NCBI GenBank assembly: GCA_009829735.1
Contig: CM020619.1
Location: forward strand, 10,344,375-10,408,374
Reading direction: 5' to 3'
DNA length: 64,000 nucleotides
Source: Pyropia yezoensis
Lineage: Eukaryota; Rhodophyta; Bangiophyceae; Bangiales; Bangiaceae
A model generated the notes under the pieces. It saw only the letters and a list, made by a program, of their open reading frames with translations. It had not been told where the DNA came from and searched no databases. Positions within the stretch are counted from its first letter, which is position 1. Each line of letters starts with the position of its first letter. Positions 12,110 through 24,807 of the stretch are shown here, piece by piece. The translations under genes and the position numbers were made by a program.

Positions 12110-13409
12110 TTGTATCTTCTTCCTCGCTCCTTAAATTTCGTAACCATTCCGGCAATGCGTATGGGAGTGCGCCGCTCCCAGTCGTGCGGCGCCCACGCGG
12201 CTCGCCACCTCCCCGCCCCACCGCCCCACCGCCCCCCCCACGCCACCTCCCTCCGTCCTCGGCAGGTTAGCCGCCACCCCGCTCGCGCCGCCGCGGCCCG
12301 CCGCTATCCACGCTCTCCCCCCACCGCCGGCAGTGGGGAGCCCCCCGCCACTCGTGGCTGGCCTGGTCGGTGGCGGCCGCGCGCGCCCATGGCCGCCCGT
12401 CCCCCGCTCCCGGCCGTGGCCGCTGCGACGGCGCCACCGCCACCGCCACCGCCACCGCCACCGCCACCGCCATTGCCATCGCCACCGCCACCGCCACGTG
12501 GTCACGGCGGCAATGGCGCCCCACTAAGCGACCCAGCGGCCGCGTCCCTGCCCTACCACCGGCGGTGGTCGCCCCGGCTGGTGGGGCGAGGGGGTGACGC
12601 CGAGCCTCCCCCGCCGTGGCCCGCGGCGACGGCGGCCGCGGCCGGCGGCGCGCCGCCGCCGCCACCTGCCAGATGGACCCTGCCATCCCTTGCGTACGGA
12701 TGGCCACCGCCGCTGCCGCCACCGCCGTCGCCCATCGGCTGGTGTTTGCCGCCACTCCACGGCTGGTCCCCGCCACCTCCGCCGCCGCCACCGGACGCAG
12801 GCGGCGCGGGGGTGGCGGCGGCCGGCACGGCGGCACCCCAGCTACCGCCGCCGCCGCCGCCGCCGCTCCTGTTGGGAGTGGGGGGGCGGTTGACGCGGGC
12901 GGGCAGCGCGAGGGGGGGGGGAGCGCGCCCGCCAGCGGGCGCCGCGCCGCCACCACCGCGGCTGCCGCCGCTGGGCACGCCAGTGCCTGCTGCTGCTGTC
13001 GCTGCCGCCGTAGCCGACGGGGGGAGGGGGGAGGGGGCGACTGCGCACCCGTGCCTGTGGTCACCACCGCCGCCGCCGCCACGGCTACCACTGCCGTTAC
13101 AGCTGCCCGCCCTGGTGCCTCTACCGTCCTCCTCGTTTCCGTCGCTGCCGTCGCCGCCGCCGTCCCCGCCGCTGGTGTCGCTGCCCCTCCCGTCGCCGTC
13201 GTCACGGCCGCGGCCTCAGCGGCCCGCCGCCGCCGCCGCCGCCGCCACCGCCGCCCGGCTGCCTCCGTCGCGGCTCCCCGCACGGGTGCTGTCGGTGGTG
13301 CCGCCGCCCCGCCGCCGCCCCCGGCGCTCCGCGGGGGCGGTCACGCCTGCGGGCGCGCGGCGTGCCGCGGAGGCTTCTGCGGCCACTGCCGCACCCGTCG
13401 CCACCACTC

Positions 13410-13446
<37 letters not shown>

Positions 13447-15301
13447 CACTGCCACCGGTGCCACCGCCGCTGCCGCTGTCACGGCGGAGGGCACCCCGCC
13501 ACTGTTGCTGTCACGGCTGCTGTTGCCTTCCCTGCCGACGCCGCTGCTGTCGCCGCCGCCGACGCCGCCGTCGCCGCCGCCACCTCTGGAGCCGCCACCG
13601 CCATCGCCGCCACCACCATCGCCACCACCGCCACCACCACCGCATCCGCCAACGCCACCACCGTTGCAGACGCTGCCGCCGCTGGTGTCTACCCTCTCGT
13701 GTCGGTCGACGACGCCTGCTGGGCAGGCCCGGCCGTCGGCGGCGGCCGCGGCGGCGGCCGCGGCTGGTGGCGAGGCTGCCCCCGCCGCCGCCCTGCTGTC
13801 GTCACCCGCCTTGCCCCCGTGGGCGGCCGTGCCGCCGCCACCCTTGCTGCCGCCCCCACCGTGCGCGCCCGCGGCGGCTCTCCCGCCGCCGTCGCCCGTG
13901 TCGTCTGCGTCGCCGCCGCGGCGGCGGTCGCTGGCGTCGCCCGTGGCGGGCGACGGCGGTGGCCGCCGCCGCAGCCGCAGCGTCCCACACACAGTGGCGT
14001 CTGTGCCGTCGCCGCCGCGGCGGTCGCGGCGGCGGCGGGCCGCGGCGCCGCTGCAGAGCCCCGCCCTCCCACCTTCCCTCGAGCCGCGGGTCCTCTCCCC
14101 GTCCCCCCCCTCATCCCCCCCAACGCCGCCGGGCGCCACCACCGTCGAGACGGTGTTTGGGGCGACCGCGTCGGCGATGCGGGTGGTGCTGTCGCCCCCC
14201 CCGGCAACTGCCGCGGCAGCGGTGGCGGCCGTTTTTGGGGCCCCTGCAGCGGTGGTGCGGTCCACGGTCGCAGCGGCGGTATCGCGGCGGCAGGCGGCGC
14301 CCCTCCCCCCGCGGGCACCCCCCCCTCCCCTCATGGACCTGTGCGTGGCGGTCTTTGATACCCCCGCGTGGGGCCTGCAGGCGCTCCTCGCCGCCGGCCT
14401 GTGCGGCCACGCGGCAACCGCCGATGCGGCCGTCGTCGACGCCCTCCGTGCGGGCGCGTGGGCGCTCGGCTCCCCCACCACGGCCATTGTCGCGGCCCTG
14501 TCGTTGGGCGGCGACGGTTTTTGGGTCTTCCCGTCGGGCCTGCCGGTGGCCGTCGCGGCGGCGGCGCGGGCCGAGCTCGCCGCCATCCCCTACCGCTACC
14601 GGCACCCCATCTTCAACACGACGGGGGTGGCCGAAATCCGCGCCGCCGGCCGCGGCGGGGACCGGGGCCGCCAGCAGGTGGCGCTGGCGGCCGAGAACCT
14701 GGCCGCCCTGGGCCCCGTCCCCGCGTTGCGTGCGGCGGTGGCGGCGCTCGACGGCCTCGCGGCGCTGCTGGACCGCCTCTGGGGTGGGCCCGCCCCCTAC
14801 CGGCCCGTCTTTCCCGTCGCCCTCTCCTCCGAGCCCGACGCGGCGCAGCAGCTGCCGCACGCGGACGCGTGCCCGATGGAGATGGTGGGCGACCCGCCGA
14901 CGGTGCTGGGCGGCCTGCTGGCCGTGGAGGACGGCACCCGGCTGGTCACCTGGCCGGGCGCGCACGGCGTGTTGCTGGCGGGGGGGGAGGCAGACCCGTC
15001 GCGGCGACGGGTGGTGGGCGTGCCGACGGGGGGGGCGCTGGCCTTTCGGGGGGACGCGGTGCACTGTGGGGCGGCCAACCCGGGGCGGCGGCGGCACGTG
15101 CGCCTCCACACGTACATTGTGCGGGAGGGGTTTGGGCGCATGGACGACCTGGAAAACACAACGCTGCTGCCGGGTATGGACGCAACGGAGGGGGGCGGGG
15201 GCGCGGCGGGGGGGGGGCGGGGGGAGGCGGACGCGGACGCCACGGCGGGGGGCGGGGGGGGACGAGTGGGGGCGGCGGCAAAGAGGCGGCGGCGGCGGTA
15301 A
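12110..15301 (+). CDS. 2OG-Fe(II) oxygenase-like protein with long low-complexity N-terminus
   Basis: The C-terminal third (from about 14130) carries the pattern of a 2-oxoglutarate/iron dioxygenase fold. It has an HxD pair in LPHADACPMEM (His codon at 14858, Asp at 14864), a turn with GGLLAVEDGTRLVTWPG, then GDAVHCGAANPG with the distal His at 15062 and an Arg in RRHVRLHTYIV at 15101. His-x-Asp...His plus Arg are the metal and 2OG ligands of this superfamily. The N-terminal 650 codons of the open frame are Pro/Ala/Arg repeats, including a (CCGCCA)n tract at 12436-12500, and may not all be translated. An in-frame ATG at 14333 (MDLCVAVFD) is too late to keep the whole conserved region, so the true start lies somewhere before about 14130. 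The substrate is unknown. It converges with the Sel1-repeat gene. Confidence 0.6.
12436..12500 (+). repeat. (CCGCCA)n microsatellite inside the oxygenase-like gene
   Basis: About ten copies of a CACCGC/CCGCCA hexamer with a few CCATTG/CCATCG variants. In the annotated frame it encodes a proline-rich run. A similar tract occurs at 26510-26640. Confidence 0.8.
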
Positions 15302-16240
15302 CGCCGCGACGGCCGCCGCCGCGGGTCGTCCCGCCGATCGCGAGAAGGCCAGGCGCGGTGTGCGCGTTGTGGTCGATGCAGGAGCGTGGGCGGCGGTGGG
15401 CTGCTGTCCATGTCCCCACGCGGTTTGGTGTGTTCTCTTTCTTTTTGTGGGGGCAAGCCACCGCCGCGGCTGGCCGCCCAGCGGGCGAGCATGGTGCATG
15501 GCGGCCGGCCGGGCAACGGCCGGTCACGACCGAGGCACGGCGGTAGGCGGTCGCGGTGGGGGGACCTCCCCGGCCGGCACAAAGCTTGCGGCGGGACGCG
15601 GGGGTCGGAAAGGGGGGAGCGCCCCTGCCGCTGCTGGGGGGGCGCCCTTTCGTAGCCTTCCCCGCCGGGCGGCCGGGCCCGTGCGGGTGGTGGCTGGCGG
15701 CCGGCAGCCGGCGGGTGGGGTGGGCATGGGAGTTCCGGCCAGCCGACGGCAGAGGGGTCCCCGCCGCGACCGGTCGAGGGGGAGAGGAGCGCCCTGCGGC
15801 ACGCGGAGGGTCGTGACGACGCCACGGGCAGCAGGGGAGGGAGGCTTGGACAATACGTGCACAAAAAAAAAAACAGAGCACCACACATGGACGCCTTGAA
15901 ACAGAGGCGCCCGTCTCGCACACAAAAAAAAGCACCGCCCAGACAGCAGGCACAGACAGCCAGTCACAAAAAAAAAAATCGATACGGGCACGACAGGCAC
16001 ACACAATTTTCCCCTCACCACCTACCCCCCCCCCCCCCCACTCCCCCCCCCCCGTCACCCAGTCCCCCTCCCCCTCTTCCCACCCACCAATCTCCACCTC
16101 CCCTCTTCCTTACGCCACCGCTTGCCAGACACACCTCATACCGCCGCGTTCCGCCTCGTCTCCCCCCGCACCCCGCCCCTTGCGCCAACCCACCACCTAC
16201 CACCCAGCGCCACCCGCTCCCCGCCCCCCCCCCGAGCCGG
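15302..16240. other. Intergenic stretch between convergent genes
   Basis: Both neighbours end here. The DNA contains A runs at about 15865-15876, 15924-15932 and 15967-15978 and long C runs around 16025-16055. No frame has protein character. Confidence 0.5.
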
Positions 16241-16457
16241 TCATGCCGGGGAGCTCTTGTTGGAGGACGTCCCCCCCCCGCCCCCCCGGAACAGCGCGCG
16301 CGCACGCGCGGCGGCGACGGCAAAGCGGAAACCCCGGGAGGTGAGCTTGCGCGCCGACGCCCGGCTCCCCGCCGCCGCCGCCTTTTTATGCCAATAGTGC
16401 GCCGCGAGGGTGTCCTTGGCCACCGGCCGGCCGGCGGCGGCGGGGGCCCCACCGGCA

Positions 16458-16489
<32 letters not shown>

Positions 16490-17933
16490 AGCGCGGCCGC
16501 CGCGGCCAGCCGCAACGACGGCGCCGCCCCGGGGGGTGGCGCCGCGCTCGTAAATGGCGGCCAGCTCGGCGGCGGCGGCACCGTCGCCCGACGACGCGGC
16601 GGCGTGCAGCAGCGCCGCCGCGCCGGCGGGGTCGGTGGGCAGCAGCTCGGCGGCGAGGTTGCGCTTGGCGGCGGGGTGGCCCGCCGCGGCGGCCGCCTCA
16701 AACAGCGCCCGCGCCTTGCGCCGGTCCCCGCCGTCCCCATCCAGGGGCGGGGGGGAGGCGGCGGCAGCCGCCGCCGCCGCCGCCCCAGAGGCCGCGTCGG
16801 TGGGTGCGCCGGGCAACGCGCCGCCGCCCGCCGCCGCCGCCGCGCCGCCGCCGCCGCGGCCGCCGTCGCCCGGGCGGGGCGGGTCATCCCCCCCGCGGAC
16901 GTGCTCGCCCAGCTCGTTGAGGGCGGCGGGCACGCCCTTGGCCGCCGCGCGGCGCAGGTAGTCGGCGGCGGTCGACGCGGACCGCCCCACCCCCGCGCCC
17001 GTTGCAAAGCAGTGGGCGACCGCGTAGAGGCTGTCGCCGTGGCCCCGCTCGGCGGCCAGCCGCCACCGCTCAAACGCGTGGTAGGGCGCCGGCGCGGGCA
17101 GGCCGAGGCCCGCCGCGTGGCACTGGGCCGACAGGTGCAGCGCGTCGGTGCTGCCAGCGTAGGCGGCGGCCTCGTAAAAGGCCAGCGCGGTGGCCGCGTC
17201 CGCCTCTTGGACGGTCAGGGTGGGCGCCGCGGGCACGCCCGGCAGCGGGGCGGGGGGGGGCGCCGCGGCGGCGCCGCCGGCACCGCCGCGGCCGGCGCCA
17301 CCCCCGCCCCCCGCGGGCCGGCGGCCCACCACCCCGGGGTCACACAGCGCGCGCGCGCGGTTGACGCTGGCGGCAACGCAGCCGAGGCTCTCGGCGGTGA
17401 GGTAGGCGGCCGCCGCGCGGCGTGCGGCGCCCGCCGCGGCGTGGCGCTCGCCCAGCACGTTGGTCGCGTCCCCGTGGCTCCGCGCCGCCGCCATGGCGTA
17501 CAGCTCTGCCGCGCGGGCGCGCGACTGCTCCCGCCCCCCGACGTGGAGGTCCAGCGCCAGCGCCAGCGCGTAGGCCCACTCGCCGTCGCTGTCCTCAGCG
17601 TCGAGGTCGGCGGCGACGCGCGCTTCCAGCCAGTCGACCAGCTCCCGCTCGGCAGCCTGGCCCGACTCCGTCTTGGCCACCCCCGCGTAGGGGGTGGCGC
17701 CGCCCTCGGCGGCGGCGGCCGCCTCGGCAGCCGCCGCGACCGCCGACGCGCCGGCGGCGGCGGCCGATGCCGCCGCCGCACCGTCGGGGGTGGACTGGGT
17801 GCGGCCGCCGAGGGGCATGCCCCGGCCGCCGCGGCGGGGGGCGGTCGCCCCCACGTCAGACGGGACGCCCGCCATGACCGCCGCAGCGAGGCCGCCCAGG
17901 TCGGTCGCGTCGTAGCCGCCGCCGTCGCCACCC

Positions 17934-17966
<33 letters not shown>

Positions 17967-19840
17967 GGCGCCAGCGACACGGCCTGCCGCACGCTAATCC
18001 CGCCGCTGCCATCAAACGCGTCGTAGCCGCCAAACGCGTGGCCATTGGCGTAGGTGTCCCCCCCGCCCGCGCCCCCCGCCGCTGACGCCGCGGCCGCCGC
18101 CGCCGACGCGGCGGCGGCCATCTCCTCCGCGTCGAGGGCGCGCTTGTACTTGAACAGCCACCCAATGGCCAGCCCCACGTCCCGCACCACGTACTGCCCC
18201 CGGCGGTAGCAGGCGTGGAGATTCCAGCACGCGTCCGCTTCGCCCGCCGCGGCGCGGCGGCGCCAGTCGGGGAGTGGGTCGGCGCCCGACGGGGGCCGCC
18301 CCCGGAAGCGGAGCGGGAAGAGCGCGCGGAGCTCCGGGTCGGTCGCCGGGCTCCCCCCGTCGAGGGCGCCCTTGCGGACGGGCGCCCGGCCAAAGAGGCC
18401 CGGCGACCGCTCCCGCAGCGCAAACAGGTGGTGCAGCACCATCCACGCGGGCGACCGCCGGGCGGCGGTCGCCGCAAAGCAGTGGGTGTAGAGGATGGAG
18501 ACGACCTCGGGGGGGGCTAGGTCCGCCAGCCGCCCCCGCGGGGGCGGGGTGCCGGCGAGGAGCAGCTCCGCCAGCGCCTCGGCGCCGGCCGCCGCAGACG
18601 GCCCCGCCGGGTAGGGGTCCCCCCGGGAGAGGAGCGCGTACGCCACCGAGCCGAGCGCCCACACGTCCGCGGCGGCCGAGGCGGGCTCCTTGCGGGCCAC
18701 CTCGGGGCTGACGGTGTAGGTCTTGGCGCGGAGCTCCGCGGGGGTGGTGCTCTCCGACGCGTAAAAGAGGGCGGTGGGCGTGTCGGACGGGTACATGCGC
18801 GGGCGGGCGAGGCGGGCCGGCCCCGCCGGCCCGCCGAGGAGGATGTTGCCCGGGTGGAGGTCCAGGTGGACCAGGTCATTGGCGTGGAGGAAGGTGAGGC
18901 CCTGCGCCACGTCGAGCAGCAGGTTGAGCCGCACCGCCAGCGGGTCGAGCGCCGCCGCGCCCAGCGCGGCGGCGAGCGACCCCGCCGGGTGGGCCTCGGT
19001 GGCCAGCGCCATCGCCGGCTCCCCGTCGGCGCCCCCCCCCGGCGCCGCCAGCACGCCGTACAGGCTCACCACGTTGGGGTGCCGCACGCCCAGCCGCACC
19101 CGCAGGGCGCGGGCCTCGGGCGCCCCCGCCGCGCCCGCCACCACCACCTCCAGCGCCGTTGGCGTGCCCGCCACGTCCACCACCACCGGCGGCGTGGCGC
19201 CATACGCGTCCACGACGGCGGGGGCGGCCAGGTCGTCCCCCCCCCCCCCCCTACCCCCCCCTCCCCCCCCCCCCTCCTCGGCAAAGGACAGCGCCGCAAC
19301 GGCCGCCGACACCGCCTCCTCCAGTGCCCCCCCCGGGGCGGCAGCCGCGTAGATCTCCTCAAAGGTGGGCACACTCGACGGCGCGACGGGGAGCCCCGCG
19401 CCGGCCACGACCACGTGCAGCGCGTCGGGGGTGTCCTCTGCTTCGGCGGCGAGCACGTCCGCCACCGCCGCGGGGAGCGGCGTGTGCGCCTCGACGGCCG
19501 ACGCGATCGCATTGACGAGCGCCGCCACCGCCCCCCGGCCGAGGCACGCCGCCTGCAGCGGGGAGGGGGAGCGGCACTCGGCGGCAAACGCCAGCGCCCC
19601 CCGGAACGCCTCGTGGAGGGCCCAGTGGGAGCCCACGTCGGCGCGAAAGGCGGCCGCCCGGGCGGGCACCCGCTCCAACACCCGCAGGGCGTAGAGGGCG
19701 GCGCCCGCCCGGGCCACCAGCAGGTTGCACCCCGACCGGTAGACGGTGGCGCCGGCGGTGGCGGCGCGGAGCTCGGAAAAGATGGCGAGCGCCGACGCTG
19801 TCACGGGCGCCCGCTCCCCCGTTGGCGTCGTGGACGCCAT
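16241..19840 (-). CDS. Kinase-like domain plus Sel1 repeats
   Basis: The ATG at 19840 opens a 1,199-residue single-exon frame ending at the TGA at 16243-16241; the frame is open further upstream, but only through G/C-run sequence. Residues about 210-480 form a protein-kinase-like domain. It has HPNVVSLYGV, LDVAQGLTFLHANDLVHLDLHPGNILL (catalytic-loop Asp kept, Lys replaced by His), SPEVARKEP in place of APE, and DVWALGSVAYALLSRGDPYP. I see no clear VAIK lysine and no DFG, so it may be a pseudokinase. From about residue 500 to the end there are Sel1-like repeats, for example ALHLSAQCHAAGLG, YAVAHCFATGAGVGRS, YLRRAAAKGVPAALNELGE and LFEAAAAAGHPAAKRNLA. They are interrupted by poly-Ala and poly-Gly inserts. 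Sel1 repeats mediate protein-protein contacts. A kinase-like head with a Sel1 tail suggests a signalling adaptor; the pathway is unknown. Confidence 0.75.
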
Positions 19841-21174
19841 GGTGGTGTCGCGCCGGGGGGGCGGGGGGGGAAGAAGGGGAGAGGGGGGAGTGGGGGAGGG
19901 AGGAGGGCTAGGTGCGTCAAGGGGGGGAGGACGTGGGGGCAGTGGGGTGGGGAGGGGGGGGCGGAGGGGGGGGGGGGGGGCGGGGGGGGGGGGGGAGGGG
20001 GAGGGACCGAAACGGAGCAAGGGGCGGGGCGGGGGCGGGGCGTGGAGGAGGGTCACCGAGGAGCCCGCCGGGCGCCCGCCAAAACGGCCTGCAAGGCGCC
20101 GCAAGGGGGGTCTGGGGGTGTGGCCGGGCGAGAGCGCCGCCCGCCGGCCGGCAGCGCGGGACGGCAGCACGGCTAGCGGGTTGGCCGGCGGGGAGAGGCC
20201 CCCCCCCCCCCCCCCCCCCCCCCCTACACGCCCCCCCGCTGCCCCGACAGACGCGGCGTGGACGGTGGGTGCTGGTGCGCCCCCCCAAGGCGGGTGGGCA
20301 GGCGGCGGCGGGCGGGCGGGCGGGCGGGCGGGCGGGCGGGCGGGCCGCGGCGGGCCGCCGCGGGTGGCGCGCTCCCCCCCCACCTCCCACCCCCCCCCGC
20401 TGCTGTGTGCCCCCACCGCCGCCGGCCGCGGCAATGGCACAGCCGCAGCGGCGATGGCACCGGCACCCCCCACCCCCCCCCCCCGGCGGTGGTGGCGGTG
20501 GTGATGGACGTGACGATGGACGATGGGTCGGGGTGGTGGTGGCGGTGGTGGTAGTGCCGTTGGCGGTGGGGAAGGTGGGGTTGTGGTGGTGGTGGTGGTG
20601 GTGGTGGTGGTGGTGGTGGTGGTGGTGGCGGTGGTGGTGGTGGTGGTGGGGGCGGCGATGCGGATGTGTGCCGATAGCGATGGTCGCCGCCGTACACACG
20701 GGCGGGGTGGGTGTGCGGTCCCACCGGGCGGATGGCGAGGCGGCGCAACGGCACCCAGCGCGTCCTCCTCTCACCCCCCCCCCCCCCCCCCCCCCCCCAC
20801 CCAAACCTACAGCCACCGGCGCGGCGTGGCGCGGGGATGACCCCACCCCGCCCCTCCACACACACACACACACACCCCCCCCCGCTCCGTCGACCTCTCT
20901 CCCCCCCACACTCTCCCCCACACTCTCCCCCACACTCTCCCCCCCTCCCGCCTTCCTCCCTCCCTCCCTCCCCTCCCCTCCCCCCCCGCAGCCAACCAGC
21001 CCACCCACCCCCACCCGCGACGGGCGCGTGGGGTCTCTCTTCTCCTCCCCCCCCCCCCCCCCCCCCCTCGGCTGGGCGGGCCGCGTCCAGCGGCGGCGCG
21101 GCGGCCAACGGTGCTGGTCGGCGTCGTCGCGGTCGGCGGCGGCGGGGGGGCTCGGCCGGCAGGCCGACCGACCA

Positions 21175-21244
21175 GGCGGGCGGGCGGGCGGGCGGGCGGT
21201 CGGTCGGTCGGTCGGTCGGTCGGTCGGTCGGTCGGTCGGTCGGT
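21175..21244 (+). repeat. (GGGC)n/(GGTC)n tetranucleotide microsatellite
   Basis: A run of GGGC units changes directly into about eleven GGTC units. Confidence 0.85.
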
Positions 21245-21466
21245 GGGCAGGCCAGCGGGGGAGGCGGGCAGGCCGCGGCGCGGGCGCGGGCGCGGCGGGC
21301 GCGGCGGGCGCGGGCGCGGGGCGGGCGGTCACGTCGAGGTTGGGCGGGGGGGGCGGGGGACAGACGCGGTGGCACAGAGCGGGCGGGGGAGGGGGAGTGG
21401 GCGTGGTGGGGGGGGGGGGTGGAGTGGCCGACGGACGCGGTGGCGCCGCGGCGTGACGCGCTGGAG

Positions 21467-21501
<35 letters not shown>

Positions 21502-22251
21502 GGGAGAGGGGCGAAGGGCGCCGGCCGGCCGGCGACGGCGACGGCCCGGCCGCGGTGGCGCCGACAGCGTCAAGCGCGGGGGGGACGGCGGCGGCGGGGC
21601 GAGAGCCAGACAGACACCGGCGACGTGCCCCCCCCCCCCTCCCACGTGCCCCGAGCGTGCGTTGCTCCACCAATCCCGGCTTCCTTCCGGCCGCAAAAAA
21701 AAAACCACACCCCACACACCCCGCCGACGCCGCCGCGGCGTGAGCGCGCGCGCCGCGCGCGGCGGCGGCGGCGGCTCGCCCCTGCCGCCCCACACCCCAC
21801 ACCCCGCCGGGGAAAAAGAAACCAGTTGGGACGCGACCCCACCCCACCACCACCCCACACCACCACCCCCCCCCCTCGAAACCAACGGGAGCGCCGTGGC
21901 AGCGGCCGCGGGAGAGGAGGGAGAGAGAGAGGGGGGCCACCGCGGTGCGTGAGGGGCGTGGGGCGCGTGTGATGACGGGGGGGCGTGGAGGGGGGGGGGT
22001 GGAGGGAGGTGGAGGGGGTGGGGGGGGGGAGTGTGTGTGGGGGGACTGTAGGAAGAAGTGGGGTGTGGGGGAGTTGGGGGGGCGGGAGGGGGTGACGCGG
22101 GATTGGGGGGGAGAGCGGGGCTGGGCTGGGGGGGGGGGGGAAGGAGACCGTGCTTGGTGAGACCCGGTGGGGGGGGGGGGGGGGGGCTGGTGGGGAGGGG
22201 GGGGGGGGGGTTGTGGGGGCGGTGGCGAAGCCGTGGCCGCGGCGTCTCTCT

Positions 22252-22272
22252 CGGGTGTGGGTACCACACCCG
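22252..22272. other. 9-bp perfect inverted repeat with 3-nt loop
   Basis: CGGGTGTGG, GTA, CCACACCCG. A second GGTGTGG follows directly. It lies in intergenic low-complexity DNA. Role unknown. Confidence 0.5.
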
Positions 22273-24264
22273 GGTGTGGCCGGGGGGCCGCTGGGCGTCG
22301 AGTAAACGGCTGTGGGCGGGGGGGGGGGGGTGTGGCGTGGGGGGGGTTGTGTGGAGTGCAGATTGCCCCACCGGCTCGCTGGGAGGGGGGGTGGGGTGTG
22401 GGGGTGTGGTGAAGGGGGAGCGGGGGGGGAGTCGACGCTGCTGTCGATGCTCATCCAGAGGAGGGGGGGGGTGTGGGGGTGAGAGGGGTTTGGGGGGGGA
22501 GGGTTGGATGGACGGCGGCCGGGGCAGAGGGACTGTATGCCCAGTCGCGCGGCGGGGGGGGGGGGGGGGGTTCAGGCAGTCTGCTTGACTGCCGGGCCCC
22601 TGCGGGAAGGGTGTGGTTGGGTGGGCAGGGGGGGGAGGAGGGGGCTAAGAGTGGATCCCAGTTGACCTCGGACAGGTTGGCTGGGAGGCCCCCCCACCCG
22701 CGCCCAGGGCGTCTATCCAGGCGGCGACGCCGCCACCGTCATCGGCAGCATTCCCAGTCGTGTATCCGCGGGAGAAATACGGGGAGGAGATTGGACGCGC
22801 ACACGCGCCGCCGTCACGGCTGCTGGGGGCGTGTCGCCAAACAGTGCGTAGGTAAACAGTGGGGGAGAGGAGCCCCTGCCTTTACGTACGGCAGCGGCCG
22901 CCACACTGCGCAAGTGGGGGGCGCGTAGATACATAGGGTATAATAGAGGGGAGGAGAGGTGGGGCGGGGCGACCGGGGCGGGTCTGCGAGGGCGCGCTCG
23001 GCGGCTCGCTGTGGACGGCTCTTGGCCGTGCGTTGCCCAATCCGCTACCGCAGCGGTGACCACGGCGGGGGACGTGTCAAGCTGTCCCCAACGACCACCA
23101 CCGCCCTTGTGGGGTCTCGCAGGGAACCCCCGCCCAGGGGCCCCCCTCAACCTGGGCGTGTGTGCCACACCGAGCCATCCTCCACTGGTCGCGTCCACCC
23201 CTTCCGAGCGTTGGCGTCGTTCAGGGAGGGCCTCGGCCACAGCGCTCGCGAGTGGGGAGGGGGGGGGCAAAGGCCGCTGCGGTGGGGGCCCTCAACTTTG
23301 AAAGAGCCCGCGATGCCGCCCCGTGTGCTGTCGCACGTCTTCACGACGGGGGCCCCTCGCGGGGTCTGCTGTCGACGCACCGGCCGGGATGGCCCACCCT
23401 CCGCCCCCCCGTGTGGGGTTTGGGGTCGCGCCCGCCGGCGCGGGGTGCGCCAGTCACCCGCACGCGGCAAGGCGCTGCCGAGGTGCTGCCGCGGTGACTG
23501 CGCTCCCCCTCTCGCACACCGCAAAGGGGGGGGACCCCGGCGGGATCACGTCAGTTCCGGATCGGGCCAGCGGCCATCCGAGCGGTGAGTGCAGAGGGCC
23601 GACTGGTCGTCTTACAATTATCCACTCATCATGGACAAGTCGGATGGAGTTGCAATGCAAAAGCCTTAATTGTTCTAATTAGACTCATCCCCCAGACTGG
23701 GGGAACGAGAGCCTCTCTGCACTGCGCTTCACGGCGTGGTCGTACGTATCCACGGGAGCAGTCGCCCGCAAGCATGGATAGGCCACAGGGGATACGCTCA
23801 AATAGAAGGGATAAGCAGGGCATAGGGTACCGTACGAGGGGGTCCACCAACTAGCGTAGAGCCTACAACACCGATGGTGGGCCGACTCTTGAACCACCAC
23901 TTGAGCAGCGCTGCGCGGGCAAAGAGGTTGCTCATCGCTCGCGCCCCGACCGCCCCGAGAAGCACCCAGCCTGTTCATCACGAGCTTGTCGAAGTCAGGG
24001 TGCTGTCAAGCTCTACACGACACGGTGCACGCCATGACGCTGCACGCACCCCTGGCGGCGGCGTCCTCGAGTACCGGACCGTTGTGGAGGAGGAGGCGTC
24101 CGCCTCGTCGCGGGGGCGACGCCGGATGGGCTGCTTGCCGGGGGTGCCGACAGCACCCCCTACCGACCGGCGTTGACTTTTGTTGGCCAAGCAGCCATGG
24201 AGGGGTGGCCGCGGCTGTTGACGCGGCCCGCCGCCGCCGCCGTCGCCATGTGCGACCCGACCAT

Positions 24265-24450
24265 CGCAGGCGGGGGCCCGCCCTGATCATCGCCGCCTAT
24301 CAGGGCCACAGAGAGGTTGCCAACGCGCTGCTGGGCACCGCGCCTGGCCCGGGTGTGTGAACGCGGTCCATGCGAATGGGGCGACGGCGCTCCTCGGGGC
24401 CGCCCAGAGTGGCCACGATGCGGTGGTGACAGCCCTGCCGGCCGGGCAGG
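24265..24450 (+). pseudogene. Ankyrin-repeat remnant
   Basis: Two adjacent frames together spell two ankyrin-like units: GPALIIAAYQGHREVANALLG, then after a stop at 24358-24360, VNAVHANGATALLGAAQSGHDAVVTALPAG. The spacing and the G-x-T/P-A-L-x-x-A-A-x-x-G-H pattern fit ankyrin repeats. The frame breaks between the units and no long frame extends either way, so this is a relic or a very short fragment. Only the repeat type can be inferred. Confidence 0.5.
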
Positions 24451-24807
24451 CCGCCTTTCGCCGGCGCCCGAACCTCCTTTCGCGACACAGGGGCGCTGTC
24501 GCGCAGGTGGGCGGGCAAGCCCGCCGCAGCGCGAACCAGGAGAGCGCCCGGCTACCCCGCCGCCTCTGTCCCGACAGGGGAGTCGAGGAGCAGCGTGTGG
24601 AGGGCCCGGCGGTGGAGCACGCCAGCCAAAAACAGGTGGCCGAAACGGCGACCACGTCGGGGCGCAGGATGGCCAGGCGGTCCAGGCGGGGAGAGCGGCG
24701 CCCCAGCGCCTCGCCGCCGCCACCTCGTCCTCGCAGCGCGCGTCGCCCAGCGACAGGGCGGTCACCGTCGGGAACCCGCGGTGCGGCGGCCGCCGATGTC
24801 GCCTCCG

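Larger units (their letters stand above)
19841..23990. repeat. Low-complexity, homopolymer-rich intergenic region
   Basis: About 4 kb dominated by G and C runs. It includes (GGGC)n near 20309-20344, (GGT)n near 20585-20657, (CA)n near 20858-20876, three copies of a 12-bp CCCCACACTCTC-type unit at about 20900-20940, (GGGC)n passing into (GGTC)n at about 21175-21244, and a G run of roughly 30 near 21470-21500. From 22.6 kb the sequence is less simple but still lacks a recognisable gene. Open frames here exist because stop codons are rare in such DNA. Confidence 0.75.

Noticed and set aside
12267..14586. Long minus-strand frames opposite the oxygenase-like gene
   Set aside because: They arise because stops are rare in GC-rich DNA; they are pure Ala/Gly/Arg repeats with no family resemblance.
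19917..22371. Open frames of 400 to 700 codons on both strands of the low-complexity region
   Set aside because: They are translations of G/C runs and tetranucleotide repeats in every frame, with no domain or start context.
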